DNA of 64,000 nucleotides, taken from Verticiella sediminum. Its GTDB lineage: Bacteria > Pseudomonadota > Gammaproteobacteria > Burkholderiales > Burkholderiaceae_B. A program made the position numbers and the translations under genes. The notes below the pieces were generated by a model that was not told the origin of the DNA, did not search any database, and saw nothing but the letters and a program-made list of their open reading frames with translations. How positions within the stretch are numbered: position 1 is the stretch's first letter; the number at the start of each line of letters is the position of its first letter. This document shows positions 53,454 to 62,978 of this stretch, in pieces. The stretch is from assembly GCF_007558815.1 (NCBI RefSeq), contig NZ_VLTJ01000044.1, positions 1 through 64,000 of the forward strand. The letters are read 5' to 3'.

Positions 53454-54740
53454 TCAGGCACCGGCCTGCGCGGCGCGTGCGCCGCGCAGCGAGTCCGCGC
53501 TTGCGCCGACCAGGCGGGTGTACAACTCGGGATCGGTGTCGCCTTCGCTGCCGATGAAGAAGAAGCGGCTGTGCGCGTCGATGCCGAGTTGCGCGCGCTG
53601 CTGCGGATCGGCGGCGATGGCCATCGCCGCGGCCAGCCCCGCCACGGCCGATTCGCCCGCGACGATGCAAGGATCTCCCGGCAACGGGCAGGCCATCAGG
53701 CGCATTGTCGCGATGGCCGCGTCGTCGTCGATGACGGCGAAGGCATCGACCGCTTGCCGCAGGATCATCCAGGCCAGATGCGAGACTTCGCCGCAGGCCA
53801 AGCCCGCCATCAGCGTCTCCAGCCCGCCCGTCACCGCCGTCAGCTCCTGGCGCGCGGCACTCCGGTACAGGCAGTCCGCGGCGTCGGGTTCGACGACGAT
53901 GAAGCGCGGGCGCGACGCGGCGCCCGCGCGCTCCCAGAACCAGCCGCACACGGCCGCCGCGAAACCGCCGACCCCGGCCTGGATGAAGACATGCGTCGGG
54001 CTGCCGCCGGCTGCGTCCCACTGGTTGCCGGCCTCGTCCATCATCACCTGATAGCCCTGCATGACATCGCGCGGCACGTCCATGTAGCCGGGATAGGACG
54101 TGTCCGAAATCACATGCCAGCCCTGCGCGGCCGCCTGGGCATCGGCCTCGCGCACGGACTCGTCGTAGTTGCCTTCGGTGCGCACGACCCGCGCACCCAG
54201 CGCCTCGATCGCACGCTTGCGGCCGTCGCTGACCGTGGCGTGAATGAAGATCACGCAGCGGCAGCCGAACATGCGCGCGCCCCAGGCGACCGAGCGGCCG
54301 TGGTTGCCGTCCGTGGCGCAGGCGACCGTCACGGTTTCGCTGACGGCCCGCACCTCGGGCATGCCGAGTTCGTGCAGGCCGACCTCACGCCCCAGCACCG
54401 ACCCGGTGAGCCGGCAAAGCAGCCGGGCAACGGCGTACGCGCCACCCAGCGCCTTGAAGCTCCCGAGCCCGAAGCGTCCGCCCTCGTCCTTGTAGAGCAC
54501 CTCGGCCACGTCCAGGCGCCGCGCCAGCGCGGGCAGACGATGCAGCGGTGTCGGCGCGTAGCCGGGCCAGTCACGGATCGCCGCACTGGCCTGCGCCAGC
54601 GCCCGGGCGCTGAGGATCTGCGCCTGATCCTGCCCATACGGCAGATTGGCGTGGTGAGCGGGATTCATCAGTAGCCGGGCACGCAGACGCGGCAAGCGGG
54701 TCGACGCAGGGTCCGGGACAGGGGTGGCAACGCTGTTCAT
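53454..54740 (-). CDS. dpaL: Diaminopropionate ammonia-lyase
   Basis: PLP enzyme of 428 residues turning 2,3-diaminopropionate into pyruvate and ammonia; fold type II. The PLP lysine is in GRFGLGSFKALGGAYA (about Lys96); the phosphate-binding stretch and VACATDGNHGRSVAWGA follow, then QAGVGGFAAAV and PLPGDPCIVAGESAV. Its E. coli homologue YgeX also sits next to an M20 hydrolase, as here. First gene of dpaL, L-carbamoylase, D-carbamoylase. Upstream on the same strand is an RpiR regulator, separated by a hairpin and a repeat remnant. Confidence 0.92.
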   Translation of the reverse strand: MNSVATPVPDPASTRLPRLRARLLMNPAHHANLPYGQDQAQILSARALAQASAAIRDWPGYAPTPLHRLPALARRLDVAEVLYKDEGGRFGLGSFKALGGAYAVARLLCRLTGSVLGREVGLHELGMPEVRAVSETVTVACATDGNHGRSVAWGARMFGCRCVIFIHATVSDGRKRAIEALGARVVRTEGNYDESVREADAQAAAQGWHVISDTSYPGYMDVPRDVMQGYQVMMDEAGNQWDAAGGSPTHVFIQAGVGGFAAAVCGWFWERAGAASRPRFIVVEPDAADCLYRSAARQELTAVTGGLETLMAGLACGEVSHLAWMILRQAVDAFAVIDDDAAIATMRLMACPLPGDPCIVAGESAVAGLAAAMAIAADPQQRAQLGIDAHSRFFFIGSEGDTDPELYTRLVGASADSLRGARAAQAGA

Positions 54741-54775
54741 GAGCAGGCTCGTTCAAGAGGAAGATGGTGTGAGTC

Positions 54776-54797
54776 ACTCCCGCCTGCAGGCGGGAGT
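54776..54797. terminator. 22-base perfect palindrome upstream of dpaL
   Basis: ACTCCCGCCTG and CAGGCGGGAGT abut, forming a perfect palindrome followed on the plus side by TTTC. It lies between the RpiR gene stop (54959) and the dpaL start (54740), so it could end RpiR transcription or be an operator. Confidence 0.45.
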
Positions 54798-54811
54798 TTC
54801 CTTGCGAAAAG

Positions 54812-54876
54812 AAATGCCCCACGCTTGCCGCTACCCTAGAGAGGGCTTTTTGCCTGGGGGCAGCCCGACGGCAAGA
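54812..54876. repeat. Degenerate copy of the 44-kb tandem repeat unit
   Basis: AAATGCCCCACGCTTGCCGC, then a shortened middle and GGGCTTTTTGCC and GCCCGACGGCAA. It matches the 44772-44932 unit in the same orientation with an internal deletion. Confidence 0.55.
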
Positions 54877-54958
54877 CAACGGGAGCGCCTTCGGCGCCAG
54901 GATGGGCTGGTCTCGCCAGACCTCGCCATAACGGTGAAGCTCGCGCTTGGCCCTGTGG

Positions 54959-55876
54959 TCAGGTGCGTGTCGAGGCCGCGCCGCGCGGCCCTTCGATGTC
55001 GGCCAGTTGATTGTGCAAGTCCTCGATGTCGGCAAGACGGCGACGCACCTGCTGCGGATAGCGCGCGGCGATCTGCGTCGACACGAAGTGGATGAGAGAG
55101 AACGCCGCGATGTGCGAGTCGAAGAGGTAATGCCGGGGGTTGGGGCAGCACAGCGAGGCATCGGCGAGCTTGACCGCGTCGGAGATCGCCGTGTCGCTCA
55201 CCAACAACTGCCGGGCCTCGCGGCGCGCGGCCGCACGCATCAGCGGCAGCAACTGGCTCGAGCGGCGGCGAAAATCGAAAGCCACGAGCAGATCGCCCGG
55301 GCGCACCTGGCTGAGCAGCTCGCTCGGACGCGCCGCGGCATCACCCAGCAAATGGACGTCATGCCGCAATTGCAGCCACAACGCCTGGGCGTAGGTGGCC
55401 AGTACGTGGCTCGCGCGCAGGCCGAGCACGTACACGCGGGGCGCCTTGAACAGCAGGCCGACGGCGGCGTCGATCTGCGTGGCGCCAACCGCGCCGTGCA
55501 GGTCATCGAGCTGCTCCTTCTGGGCGCGGGTGTGCTCCTGCCAGGCTTGCGCGCCGCGCGGCGCGTCTGCGGCACGGCGCCGGCCTTTGGCGGGCGGCTT
55601 TCCGGCCGCCGGCGTGCGCTCCAGCGGCGAATTGCCCGAGAGATCGCGTTCGAGCCGCCTGGCCTGGTGAAAGCCCTCGTAGCCGATTTTCTGGAAGAAC
55701 CGCGCCGTGCACGCGCGCGAGACCTCGGCCAGCGCCGCCAGTTCGGCCGCCTGAAAACCCGTCAGCGAGAAGCCCGGCTGCATCAGCAGATGCGCGAGCT
55801 TGCGTTCCGACGCGGACAGGCCGTCCCAATGCGCGGGGATGCGCTGTTGCAGCGGAGTTGCATCATCCATGTTCAT
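54959..55876 (-). CDS. MurR/RpiR family transcriptional regulator
   Basis: 305 residues. An N-terminal RpiR-type helix-turn-helix (SASERKLAHLLMQPG, AELAALAEVSRACTARFFQKIGYEGF) is joined by an Arg/Pro-rich linker of about 30 residues (KPPAKGRRRA) to a SIS domain (VYVLGLRASHVLATYAQ, SDTAISDAVKLAD) that usually binds phosphosugars; the ligand here may differ. Divergent from the amino acid binding protein gene and upstream of dpaL and the carbamoylases. Two identical TGGAA-N6-TTCCA sites lie in the divergent gap, the likely operators. Start ATG at 55876; 55870 is possible. Confidence 0.9.
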   Translation of the reverse strand: MNMDDATPLQQRIPAHWDGLSASERKLAHLLMQPGFSLTGFQAAELAALAEVSRACTARFFQKIGYEGFHQARRLERDLSGNSPLERTPAAGKPPAKGRRRAADAPRGAQAWQEHTRAQKEQLDDLHGAVGATQIDAAVGLLFKAPRVYVLGLRASHVLATYAQALWLQLRHDVHLLGDAAARPSELLSQVRPGDLLVAFDFRRRSSQLLPLMRAAARREARQLLVSDTAISDAVKLADASLCCPNPRHYLFDSHIAAFSLIHFVSTQIAARYPQQVRRRLADIEDLHNQLADIEGPRGAASTRT

Positions 55877-56038
55877 ACATTGCCCTGGTTTCATTCGCCG
55901 ACAAGGTCTGCGGCATCGTCTCATGCTGGATCGCCCGCGCACCGGGAAAGTGCGCAACGCCTGCAATCCGCACCGTTTCGATGCGGCGCCGCAAGACCGT
56001 TCAAGCCTTCCGGCGTCGGATTTCAGCACATCGCCGAC

Positions 56039-56054
56039 TGGAATATTAATTCCA
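56039..56054. promoter_or_regulatory. TGGAA-N6-TTCCA site 1, candidate RpiR operator
   Basis: TGGAATATTAATTCCA, a 16-base inverted repeat in the divergent gap 55877-56189. The gap has no gene that I can support. Confidence 0.6.
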
Positions 56055-56068
56055 ATTCTATCTATGTT

Positions 56069-56084
56069 TGGAACCCTTATTCCA
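56069..56084. promoter_or_regulatory. TGGAA-N6-TTCCA site 2, candidate RpiR operator
   Basis: TGGAACCCTTATTCCA, the same arms and spacing as site 1, centre to centre 30 bases away, nearly three helical turns. Two such sites fit a dimer of dimers. Confidence 0.6.
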
Positions 56085-56189
56085 CTACCAAGCACATTGG
56101 ATGCCAACTTGGCGGCAAAACTGGCATAGGCCTTGCACAAGGAGAACGGCAGGCTGAGTCTTCAACCCTCTTCTGAACACGTGCAAACC

Positions 56190-56999
56190 ATGACATCCCG
56201 AATCGCCTTCCTCACCGCCAAGTTCGCCGCCGCCGTTGCCACCGCTTGCGCTTTCGCCCTGCCGCTGGGCGCGGCCCATGCCGATGACTCGCTGGAGCGC
56301 GTGAAGGCCAAGGGCAGCATCGCCATCGGCATCGCCGGCGACTTCCCGCCTTACGCCTTCGTGGGGCCGGACTTCAAGCCGAGCGGGTTGGAAATCGATC
56401 TGGCGAACCATGTCGCCGGGAAACTGGGCGTGCAGCCTCGACTGGTCACCGTGACCAACCCCAACCGCATCCCCTATCTGCAGACGGGCAAGATCGACGT
56501 CATCATCTCCACCCTGGGCAAGAACCCCGAGCGCGAGCAGGTGATCGACTTCGGCTCGTCCTATGCGCCGTTCTTCCAGGCGGTGTACGGCCCCAAGAGC
56601 CTGAGCATCGAGACGGTCGAGGACCTGGCCGGCAAGACGGCGGCCGTCACCCGCGGCACCATCCAGGACGACCTCATCACGCAGATCGCCCCCAAGACGC
56701 TGCGCATCCATCGCTTCGAGGACGACGCGTCCACGATGCAGGCCTTCGCCTCCGGGCAGACCCAGTTGCTCGTGACCGCCGCGTCGGTGGCCGACACTGT
56801 CATCACCAAGCATCCCAAGCTGAACGCCGAGTACAAGCTGCCCCTGAAGGACTCGCCCAATTTCATCGGCGTACGCAAGGGCGAGCACGCCCTGCGCGAG
56901 CGGCTGAACGCCATCATCCTCGAGGCCAAGGAAGACGGCACCCTCGAAGCCCTGTCGCAAAAGTGGCTGGGCCGCGGCACCGGCGATCTTCCGCTCTGA
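56190..56999 (+). CDS. Polar amino acid ABC transporter substrate-binding protein
   Basis: Periplasmic SBP-3 family protein of 269 residues with a signal peptide cut after AHA. Motifs are IAIGIAGDFPPYAFVGPD, PSGLEIDLANHVAGKLG, GKIDVIISTLGKNPEREQVIDF and the C-terminal EDGTLEALSQKWLG. It probably binds an amino acid or its N-carbamoyl or diamino derivative delivered to the adjacent degradation genes. No permease or ATPase follows; after the stop comes about 184 bases with only a short hydrophobic frame. Start ATG 56190; a GTG nine bases earlier is possible. Confidence 0.9.
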   Translation: MTSRIAFLTAKFAAAVATACAFALPLGAAHADDSLERVKAKGSIAIGIAGDFPPYAFVGPDFKPSGLEIDLANHVAGKLGVQPRLVTVTNPNRIPYLQTGKIDVIISTLGKNPEREQVIDFGSSYAPFFQAVYGPKSLSIETVEDLAGKTAAVTRGTIQDDLITQIAPKTLRIHRFEDDASTMQAFASGQTQLLVTAASVADTVITKHPKLNAEYKLPLKDSPNFIGVRKGEHALRERLNAIILEAKEDGTLEALSQKWLGRGTGDLPL

Positions 57000-57183
57000 T
57001 CTTTCTCCGCCATCGCCTGGCATCCGCTGCTCGCATTGCGCTGGACGGTCGCCCTCCCCACCTTCGCTTTCGTCGGCGGGAGGCTGGCCGCCCTCGCCCT
57101 GCTTTTTCTTTTTCTATGCCTGCGCACCCGCCCGTGACTCGACCGCTTCATGGCCGCAGACTCGGGGCTAGGCGCCTCGAGCG

Positions 57184-57618
57184 TCAATCGCCATCGAGCA
57201 GATCGTCGGCGCCGGCGACCACGCGACGAATGACGTCGTGACCAAAACCGCGCGCCGCGAGAAAGCGCATCTGCTTGGCGCGCCCGGCGGGGTCGTCGGC
57301 CGGGCGTCCGAACCGCTTGCGCCAGACCTCGTGCGCACGGGCCAGCTCGGTGGCCGCCAATTCGGCGCGCACCTGGGCGACGGACTCTGCCTTCACGCCA
57401 TGCTGGCGCAGCTCCTGGACAATGCGTGAAGTACCCAGCCGCCCCGCTTTGCGATTGACCAGGCTTTCGGCAAAACGCGCCTCGGACAACAACCCTTGCG
57501 CGGCAAGCTCGTCGAGCACGGACTCGACCTCGCCAGGCTCTTCGGCATGGCGGGCCAGTTTGCGGGAAAGCTCGAAGCGGCTGTGCTCGCGACGAGAGAG
57601 GTAGTCGACGGCGCGCAT
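57184..57618 (-). CDS. recX: Regulatory protein RecX
   Basis: Inhibitor of RecA filaments. The RecX core is clear: AVDYLSRREHSRFELSRKL, VLDELAAQGLLSEARFAESL, the LRQHGVKAESV repeat and the QMRFLAARGFGHDVIRRVV end. ATG 57618 gives 144 residues. The frame stays open for 147 more codons back to 58059, with no good start except an ATG at 58014 overlapping the recA end. That extension is Pro/Ser-rich, has poor third-position GC and runs through a strong hairpin, so I doubt it is translated, though some relatives carry longer RecX N-termini. Confidence 0.85.
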   Translation of the reverse strand: MRAVDYLSRREHSRFELSRKLARHAEEPGEVESVLDELAAQGLLSEARFAESLVNRKAGRLGTSRIVQELRQHGVKAESVAQVRAELAATELARAHEVWRKRFGRPADDPAGRAKQMRFLAARGFGHDVIRRVVAGADDLLDGD

Positions 57619-57800
57619 CTTGAGGCTACGGCCGGCGCCGCGAGCGGGATGCGGCGCTTCGTCGCCGCCGGCGCGGGCGCTGGCCGCTCGGCCCGACTGG
57701 CCCCAGCCGCGCCGGCGGACTGCCTCGCGGCGCCCTGGGGCATCGTCGCCAGGCGCCGCCGCTTCCGGCGACCGCGGTTGGGTCGCCGGCAGACCGGGCC

Positions 57801-57836
57801 AAGGGGAAGGGGAGGAAGAGGAAGGAGAAGAAGGGG
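57801..57836. repeat. 36-base homopurine tract between recA and recX
   Basis: Only A and G on the plus strand for 36 bases, near mirror-symmetric in parts (GGAAGG, AGGAAGAGGAAGGA). Such tracts can form triplex DNA. Confidence 0.6.
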
Positions 57837-57951
57837 CGCCCGCCCCCCTATCCGTCAGCGGCTCGAACGCAGCGGCCGGCAAGCCCTCCAGCTCGGGGGG
57901 AAGCTCGTCCGCGCGAGTAACGTCAGAAGAGACGGAGCCAGGGGGAGAGCT

Positions 57952-57988
57952 GCCAGGGTGCGGGCCGGTTGCCGGCCCGCACCCTGGC
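57952..57988. terminator. Very strong hairpin 10 bases behind recA, with a competing stem
   Basis: A perfect 17-bp stem: arms 57952-57968 and 57972-57988 around loop TTG, core CCAGGGTGCGGGCCGG. No T run follows on the minus strand. ACGGAGCCAGG (57932-57942) can instead pair with CCTGGCTCCGT (57983-57993), which excludes the outer part of this stem. Probable attenuator between recA and recX. Confidence 0.7.
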
Positions 57989-57997
57989 TCCGTGCGA

Positions 57998-59065
<1,068 letters not shown>

Positions 59066-59136
59066 GCGGAAACTGATTCCTTGAAGATGAGGGCCCGGCG
59101 AACCCCGCAAGGCCGGTGAGGCGATTATGGCATCCG

Positions 59137-59166
59137 ATTGTACTGGATATAGATACAGTGTCGCAA
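59137..59166 (-). promoter_or_regulatory. recA promoter
   Basis: On the minus strand TTGCGA (59161-59166), an 18-base spacer, then TACAAT (59137-59142), about 70 bases before the recA start. Confidence 0.75.
59141..59160. promoter_or_regulatory. LexA (SOS) box of recA
   Basis: TACTGGATATAGATACAGTG matches TACTG-N10-CAGTA with one change at the last base. It fills the spacer of the recA promoter, so LexA would block polymerase directly. Confidence 0.85.
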
Positions 59167-59259
59167 GCTTTGCCATAGTGCGACCCGCCACGCCCGGCCA
59201 TGCGGCCGTTGTTCGCCGCAGGCGCCCGGTGCCGCGGCGAAATCGCTAAAATGCCCGCC

Positions 59260-59952
59260 ATGCGTATCCTCATCGTCGAAGACGACAGCATCCTCGCCGA
59301 CGGCCTGTCGCGCTCCCTGCGCCAGGGCGGCTACGCCGTCGACGCCGTACACGACGGCTTGGCGGCCGACGCGGCCCTGGGCGCACAGCAGTTCGATCTC
59401 CTCATCCTCGATCTCGGCCTGCCCGGCCTGAGCGGGCAGGAAGTGCTGCGCCGCCTGCGCGCACGCGACTCGCGCATGCCCGTGCTCATCCTCACCGCCG
59501 CCGACAGCGTCGAGCAACGCGTGCAGGGCCTGGATCTCGGCGCCGACGACTACATGGCCAAGCCGTTCTCGCTCTCCGAACTCGAGGCCCGGGTGCGCGC
59601 GCTCACGCGCCGCGGGGCCGGGGGCGGCGCGGCGGTGCTGCGCCACGGCCGCCTCGCCTTCGATCAGGTCGGCCGGGTCGTGTCGATCGACAACCAGATG
59701 CTCGACCTCTCCGCGCGCGAGATCAGCCTGCTCGAGGTGCTGCTCGCGCGCAACGGGCGCATGGTCAGCAAGAACCAACTGGTCGATCACCTGTGCGAGT
59801 GGGGCGAGGAAGTCAGCACCAACGCCATCGAAGTCTACATCCACCGGCTGCGCAAGAAGCTCGAGCCGGGCGGTGTGCGCATCATGACCGTGCGCGGCCT
59901 GGGCTATTGCCTCGCCCCGCCGCCCGGCAGCGCGACCGAAGCCCAGTCATGA
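59260..59952 (+). CDS. Response regulator, OmpR family, TctD-like
   Basis: 230 residues. The receiver domain has acidic pocket EDD 7-9, phospho-acceptor Asp51 and Lys101, and the C-terminal winged helix has the OmpR pattern ([50 protein letters not shown]). ATG 59260 gives the family start RILIVEDD; an ATG at 59251 would add three residues. Its stop overlaps the kinase start (ATGA). TctD/BctD regulators control tricarboxylate uptake, relevant to the many Bug receptors, but the target here is not visible. Divergent from recA. Confidence 0.93.
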   Translation: MRILIVEDDSILADGLSRSLRQGGYAVDAVHDGLAADAALGAQQFDLLILDLGLPGLSGQEVLRRLRARDSRMPVLILTAADSVEQRVQGLDLGADDYMAKPFSLSELEARVRALTRRGAGGGAAVLRHGRLAFDQVGRVVSIDNQMLDLSAREISLLEVLLARNGRMVSKNQLVDHLCEWGEEVSTNAIEVYIHRLRKKLEPGGVRIMTVRGLGYCLAPPPGSATEAQS

Positions 59953-61463
59953 CGCCGGCGGCGCGCGGCTGGCGACGCCTGTTGCGATGGCGCCGCCAAC
60001 CGGAGGCCGCCGGCGAGCATGCCGCGCCCCGGCTGGGCCGGCGCTCCCTCTTCGGCCACATCCTGTTCTGGATGCTGATGCCGCTGCTGCTGCTCTGGCC
60101 GCTCGCGATCTCGCTCACCTACTTCGGCGCCGCGGATGCGGCGGACGCGCCCTATGACCGCGCACTGGCCAGCACGCTGCTGCTGCTCACCCAGCAGGTG
60201 CGCATCGTGGACGGCGCACCCGCCGTCGCCGCGAGCGCCGCGGCCGAGGCGGTACTGCGCGGCGACGAAACCGACACCATGTTCTACCTGGTCCAGCTCG
60301 GCAGCGATCCACCGCTCGCCGGTGATCCGGACCTGCCGCTGCCCGCCTTCATGGACCGTCCGCTGCCGGGCGTGATCCAGTATCGCGACGCCGTCGTGCG
60401 TGGCTTTCCGGTGCGCGTGGCCTTCACCTGGGTCGATCTGCGGCTGGGCAACGCGCCGCCCGTGCTGGTCCAGGTGGCGGAAACGCTGGAGAAGCGCGCC
60501 CAACTCGCCAACCTGATCGTGCGCAGCGTCGTGGCGCCCCAGTTGGTCATCCTGCCGCTCGCCGTGCTCATGGTGTGGCTGGGCCTTGCACGCGGCATCG
60601 CACCGCTCAACGAACTGCAGGCACGCCTGCGCCAGCGCAAGCCCGACGACCTTTCGCCCATCGCCACCCGCCAGGTGCCGCAGGAGATCCTGCCGCTCGT
60701 GCACGGCATGAACGACCTCCTGGTGCGTCTGGCCGCCAACGTCGAGGCGCAGCGCCGCTTCGTCGCCGACGCCGCCCACCAGTTGAAGACGCCGCTGGCG
60801 GGCATCCGCACGCAGTCCGAACTGGCCCAGCGCACCGACAACCCGGTCGAGCTGCATGCCAGCCTCACCCGCCTCGTCGAAGGCTCCGAACGCGCCACCC
60901 GGCTGGTCAACCAGTTGCTCGCCCTCGCCCGGGCCGAAGGCGGCCCCGTGCCCGAGCTCGCCGACGCCCCGGTCGACCTCGCCGAACTCGCCCGCGAGCA
61001 GACCCTGGCGCGCGTGCCGCAGGCCATCGCCGCGGGCGTGGACCTGGGCTGGGAGGAGGACGACCAGGACGAACCGGCCTGGGTGGTAGGCAATGCCCTG
61101 CTCCTGGACGAACTGATCCTGAACCTGGTGGACAACGCGTTGCGCTACACCCCGGCGGGCGGCAGCGTGACCGTGCGCGCGTATCGCCGCGGCGACTGCT
61201 GCATCCTCGAAGTGGACGACTCGGGGCCCGGCATTCCCGCAGACGAGCGCGAACGCGTATTCGACCGCTTCTATCGCGTGCTCGGCCATACCGCCGAAGG
61301 CAGCGGCCTGGGCCTGGCGATCGTCAGGGAGATCGCGCAGCGCCATCGCGGCACGGTAAGCCTGTCGGACAACCCGCTGCGCCACGACGCCCCCACCCCG
61401 GGCACGCGCGTTGCCGTCGAGCTGCCCGCCGCGCCTTCGGCGCCGCCCGTCGCCGCCTATTGA
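59949..61463 (+). CDS. Sensor histidine kinase, TctE-like
   Basis: 504 residues. Membrane segments at about 36-59 and 193-213 enclose a periplasmic 2CSK_N-type sensing domain. The phospho-acceptor is His277 in [17 protein letters not shown]. The ATPase domain has the N box [12 protein letters not shown]1 DDSGPGIP, the F box FDRFYRV and G2 GSGLGLAIV. It overlaps the response regulator gene by four bases. In Bordetella relatives the TctE-type kinase responds to a Bug receptor loaded with citrate; a similar receptor-mediated signal is possible here. Confidence 0.93.
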   Translation: MTPAARGWRRLLRWRRQPEAAGEHAAPRLGRRSLFGHILFWMLMPLLLLWPLAISLTYFGAADAADAPYDRALASTLLLLTQQVRIVDGAPAVAASAAAEAVLRGDETDTMFYLVQLGSDPPLAGDPDLPLPAFMDRPLPGVIQYRDAVVRGFPVRVAFTWVDLRLGNAPPVLVQVAETLEKRAQLANLIVRSVVAPQLVILPLAVLMVWLGLARGIAPLNELQARLRQRKPDDLSPIATRQVPQEILPLVHGMNDLLVRLAANVEAQRRFVADAAHQLKTPLAGIRTQSELAQRTDNPVELHASLTRLVEGSERATRLVNQLLALARAEGGPVPELADAPVDLAELAREQTLARVPQAIAAGVDLGWEEDDQDEPAWVVGNALLLDELILNLVDNALRYTPAGGSVTVRAYRRGDCCILEVDDSGPGIPADERERVFDRFYRVLGHTAEGSGLGLAIVREIAQRHRGTVSLSDNPLRHDAPTPGTRVAVELPAAPSAPPVAAY

Positions 61464-61474
61464 CTCCAGCCATC

Positions 61475-62284
61475 ATGCCCGCCCTGCTTCGACTGTCCGG
61501 CCGCATCGCCCTCTACTGCTCGTTCGCCCTGCTCGCTGCCTGCGCCACCCGAGGGCCGGGCGGCTACATCATGGACGACAGCCTCACCGCGACCGGCCAA
61601 AGCAGCCGGGCGCAGTTCCTGGTGCTGCACTACACGGCGGCCGACACACCGCGCTCGCTGCACCTCTTGAGCCGCGAGGAAGTCAGTGCACACTACCTCA
61701 TCACCGACGACGACCCGCCGCGCATCTTCCGGCTGGTGGACGAGGACCGTTCGGCATGGCATGCCGGCCACAGCCAATGGCGCGGCCGCACCTGGCTGAA
61801 CGCGAGTTCGATCGGCATCGAGATCGTCAATCCGGGCTACACCACGCAGCCCGACGGCTCGCGCCTGTGGCATCCCTATTCGCCGCGGCAGATCGACGCG
61901 GCGCTCGCGCTGGCGGCGGACATCGTGCAGCGCCACCAGATCGATCCGCGCAACGTCGTCGGGCACAGCGACATCGCGCCGCAGCGCAAGCAGGACCCCG
62001 GGCCGCTCTTTCCGTGGCAGGAATTCGCCGCGCACGGGCTCATCGCCTGGCCCGACAACGCCGCGCTGCGGGCCCACCGCGTGCGCTTCGAGCGCGACGG
62101 CGTGCCGGACGTGGCGTGGTTCCAGGAGCAGCTCGCACGCGTGGGCTACGAAGTGCCGCGCCACGGCATGCTCGACGAGCCTACGCGCAACGTCGTCGCC
62201 GCGTTCCAGATGCGCTACCGGCCGCAGGACATCGCCGGCGAGCCGGACCGCGAGACCGCCGCACTGCTGGCCGCCCTGCCCTGA
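61475..62284 (+). CDS. N-acetylmuramoyl-L-alanine amidase, AmiD-like lipoprotein
   Basis: 269 residues with lipobox LLAAC (Cys22). The amidase_2 zinc site is seen as FLVLHYTAADTP (first His), GIEIVNPG (catalytic Glu side), and NVVGHSDIAPQRKQDPGPLFPW (His, Lys and Asp). A peptidoglycan-binding helical bundle occupies about 200-265. Expected to be an outer-membrane lipoprotein that trims released cell-wall muropeptides. Begins 12 bases after the kinase stop, so it may belong to the same transcript. Confidence 0.93.
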   Translation: MPALLRLSGRIALYCSFALLAACATRGPGGYIMDDSLTATGQSSRAQFLVLHYTAADTPRSLHLLSREEVSAHYLITDDDPPRIFRLVDEDRSAWHAGHSQWRGRTWLNASSIGIEIVNPGYTTQPDGSRLWHPYSPRQIDAALALAADIVQRHQIDPRNVVGHSDIAPQRKQDPGPLFPWQEFAAHGLIAWPDNAALRAHRVRFERDGVPDVAWFQEQLARVGYEVPRHGMLDEPTRNVVAAFQMRYRPQDIAGEPDRETAALLAALP

Positions 62285-62391
62285 TCGTTCCCAAGGCAGG
62301 CCCACGCGCCTGCCGCCATGGGACGACGCCCCCGCCAGGGGCGCTTTGACCCCTTGCGGCGGCTGGGCGATAAAAAATCTCGCGACAGCGC

Positions 62392-62420
62392 TTGCGTCAT
62401 CAAAAAAACCTCTCTATAAT
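62392..62420 (+). promoter_or_regulatory. Promoter of the initiator tRNA
   Basis: TTGCGT (62392-62397), a 17-base spacer, consensus TATAAT (62415-62420), 14 bases before the tRNA. Confidence 0.85.
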
Positions 62421-62433
62421 TCAATTCTTCAGA

Positions 62434-62510
62434 CGCGGGGTGGAGCAGTCTGGAAGCTCGTCGGGCTCATAACCCGAAGGTCACAGGTTCAAATCCTGTC
62501 CCCGCAACCA
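62434..62510 (+). tRNA. Initiator tRNA-Met (CAU)
   Basis: 77 bases with encoded CCA. The anticodon loop CTCATAA is flanked by GGG/CCC, the three G-C pairs of initiator tRNAs, and position 1 is an unpaired C opposite A, the mark for formylation. The T arm CAGGTTCAAATCCTG is standard. A strong promoter stands before it and a terminator behind. Confidence 0.97.
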
Positions 62511-62548
62511 GTTAAAAAATCATCTCGCTTTTGCGGGATGGCCAGCAG

Positions 62549-62588
62549 AAAAGCCCGTCGGTACGCCGAGCGGGCTTTTTTGTTTTTC
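62549..62588 (+). terminator. Rho-independent terminator of the tRNA gene
   Basis: AAAAGCCCG pairs with CGGGCTTTT around a loop that itself holds TCGG/CCGA, followed by TTTTTTGTTTTT. Confidence 0.9.
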
Positions 62589-62818
62589 TCGCCACCGAGA
62601 GGAAAGTCTCGGCAGCGAGCGGTCATCCCTCGCCCGTGCGGCGAGGCGGGCCGGCTCATTTCGCGCTCGACATCCGGCTCCGCTTGCCTGCTTCGGTCCG
62701 CTGCCCGAACCGCGCAGATCAAGCGCGCGCGCCAACGCGCGCAGCCACCGTCCCCTCCACTCGACCATAGTAAAAACTACACACCTCGTTCCCAAAACGC
62801 CGTAACGACATTCCCGGA

Positions 62819-62832
62819 TGTAACCGGTAACA
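62819..62832. promoter_or_regulatory. Imperfect palindrome upstream of the sigma-54 promoter
   Basis: TGTAACCGGTAACA pairs at 12 of 14 positions. It lies about 80 bases before the -12 element, where enhancer-binding activators often sit. The stretch 62589-62900 holds nothing else that I can support. Confidence 0.3.
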
Positions 62833-62900
62833 CTCGCGGGTCGGCACACCCTGCCGGCCTTTTCACTGCGAAAACGAGGGAAAAAAGGCAGGTTTCGCCT

Positions 62901-62915
62901 TGGCACGATTGTTGC
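62901..62915 (+). promoter_or_regulatory. Sigma-54 (RpoN) promoter
   Basis: TGGCACGATTGTTGC: the -24 GG and -12 GC are exactly ten bases apart, and all bases of TGGCACG-N4-TTGC are present, with the favourable T before it and GA after it. It points to the small gene at 62979. Confidence 0.8.
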
Positions 62916-62978
62916 GATATGGGAGATCAGACAAATCCTGCAACGCTCTGCCGTTGCGCCGCATTCAGGAGTTCCCCC

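Noticed and set aside
57000-57183. Short hydrophobic frame behind the amino acid receptor as a permease gene
   Set aside because: Too short and without HisMQ motifs; kept only as a possible scar in the findings.
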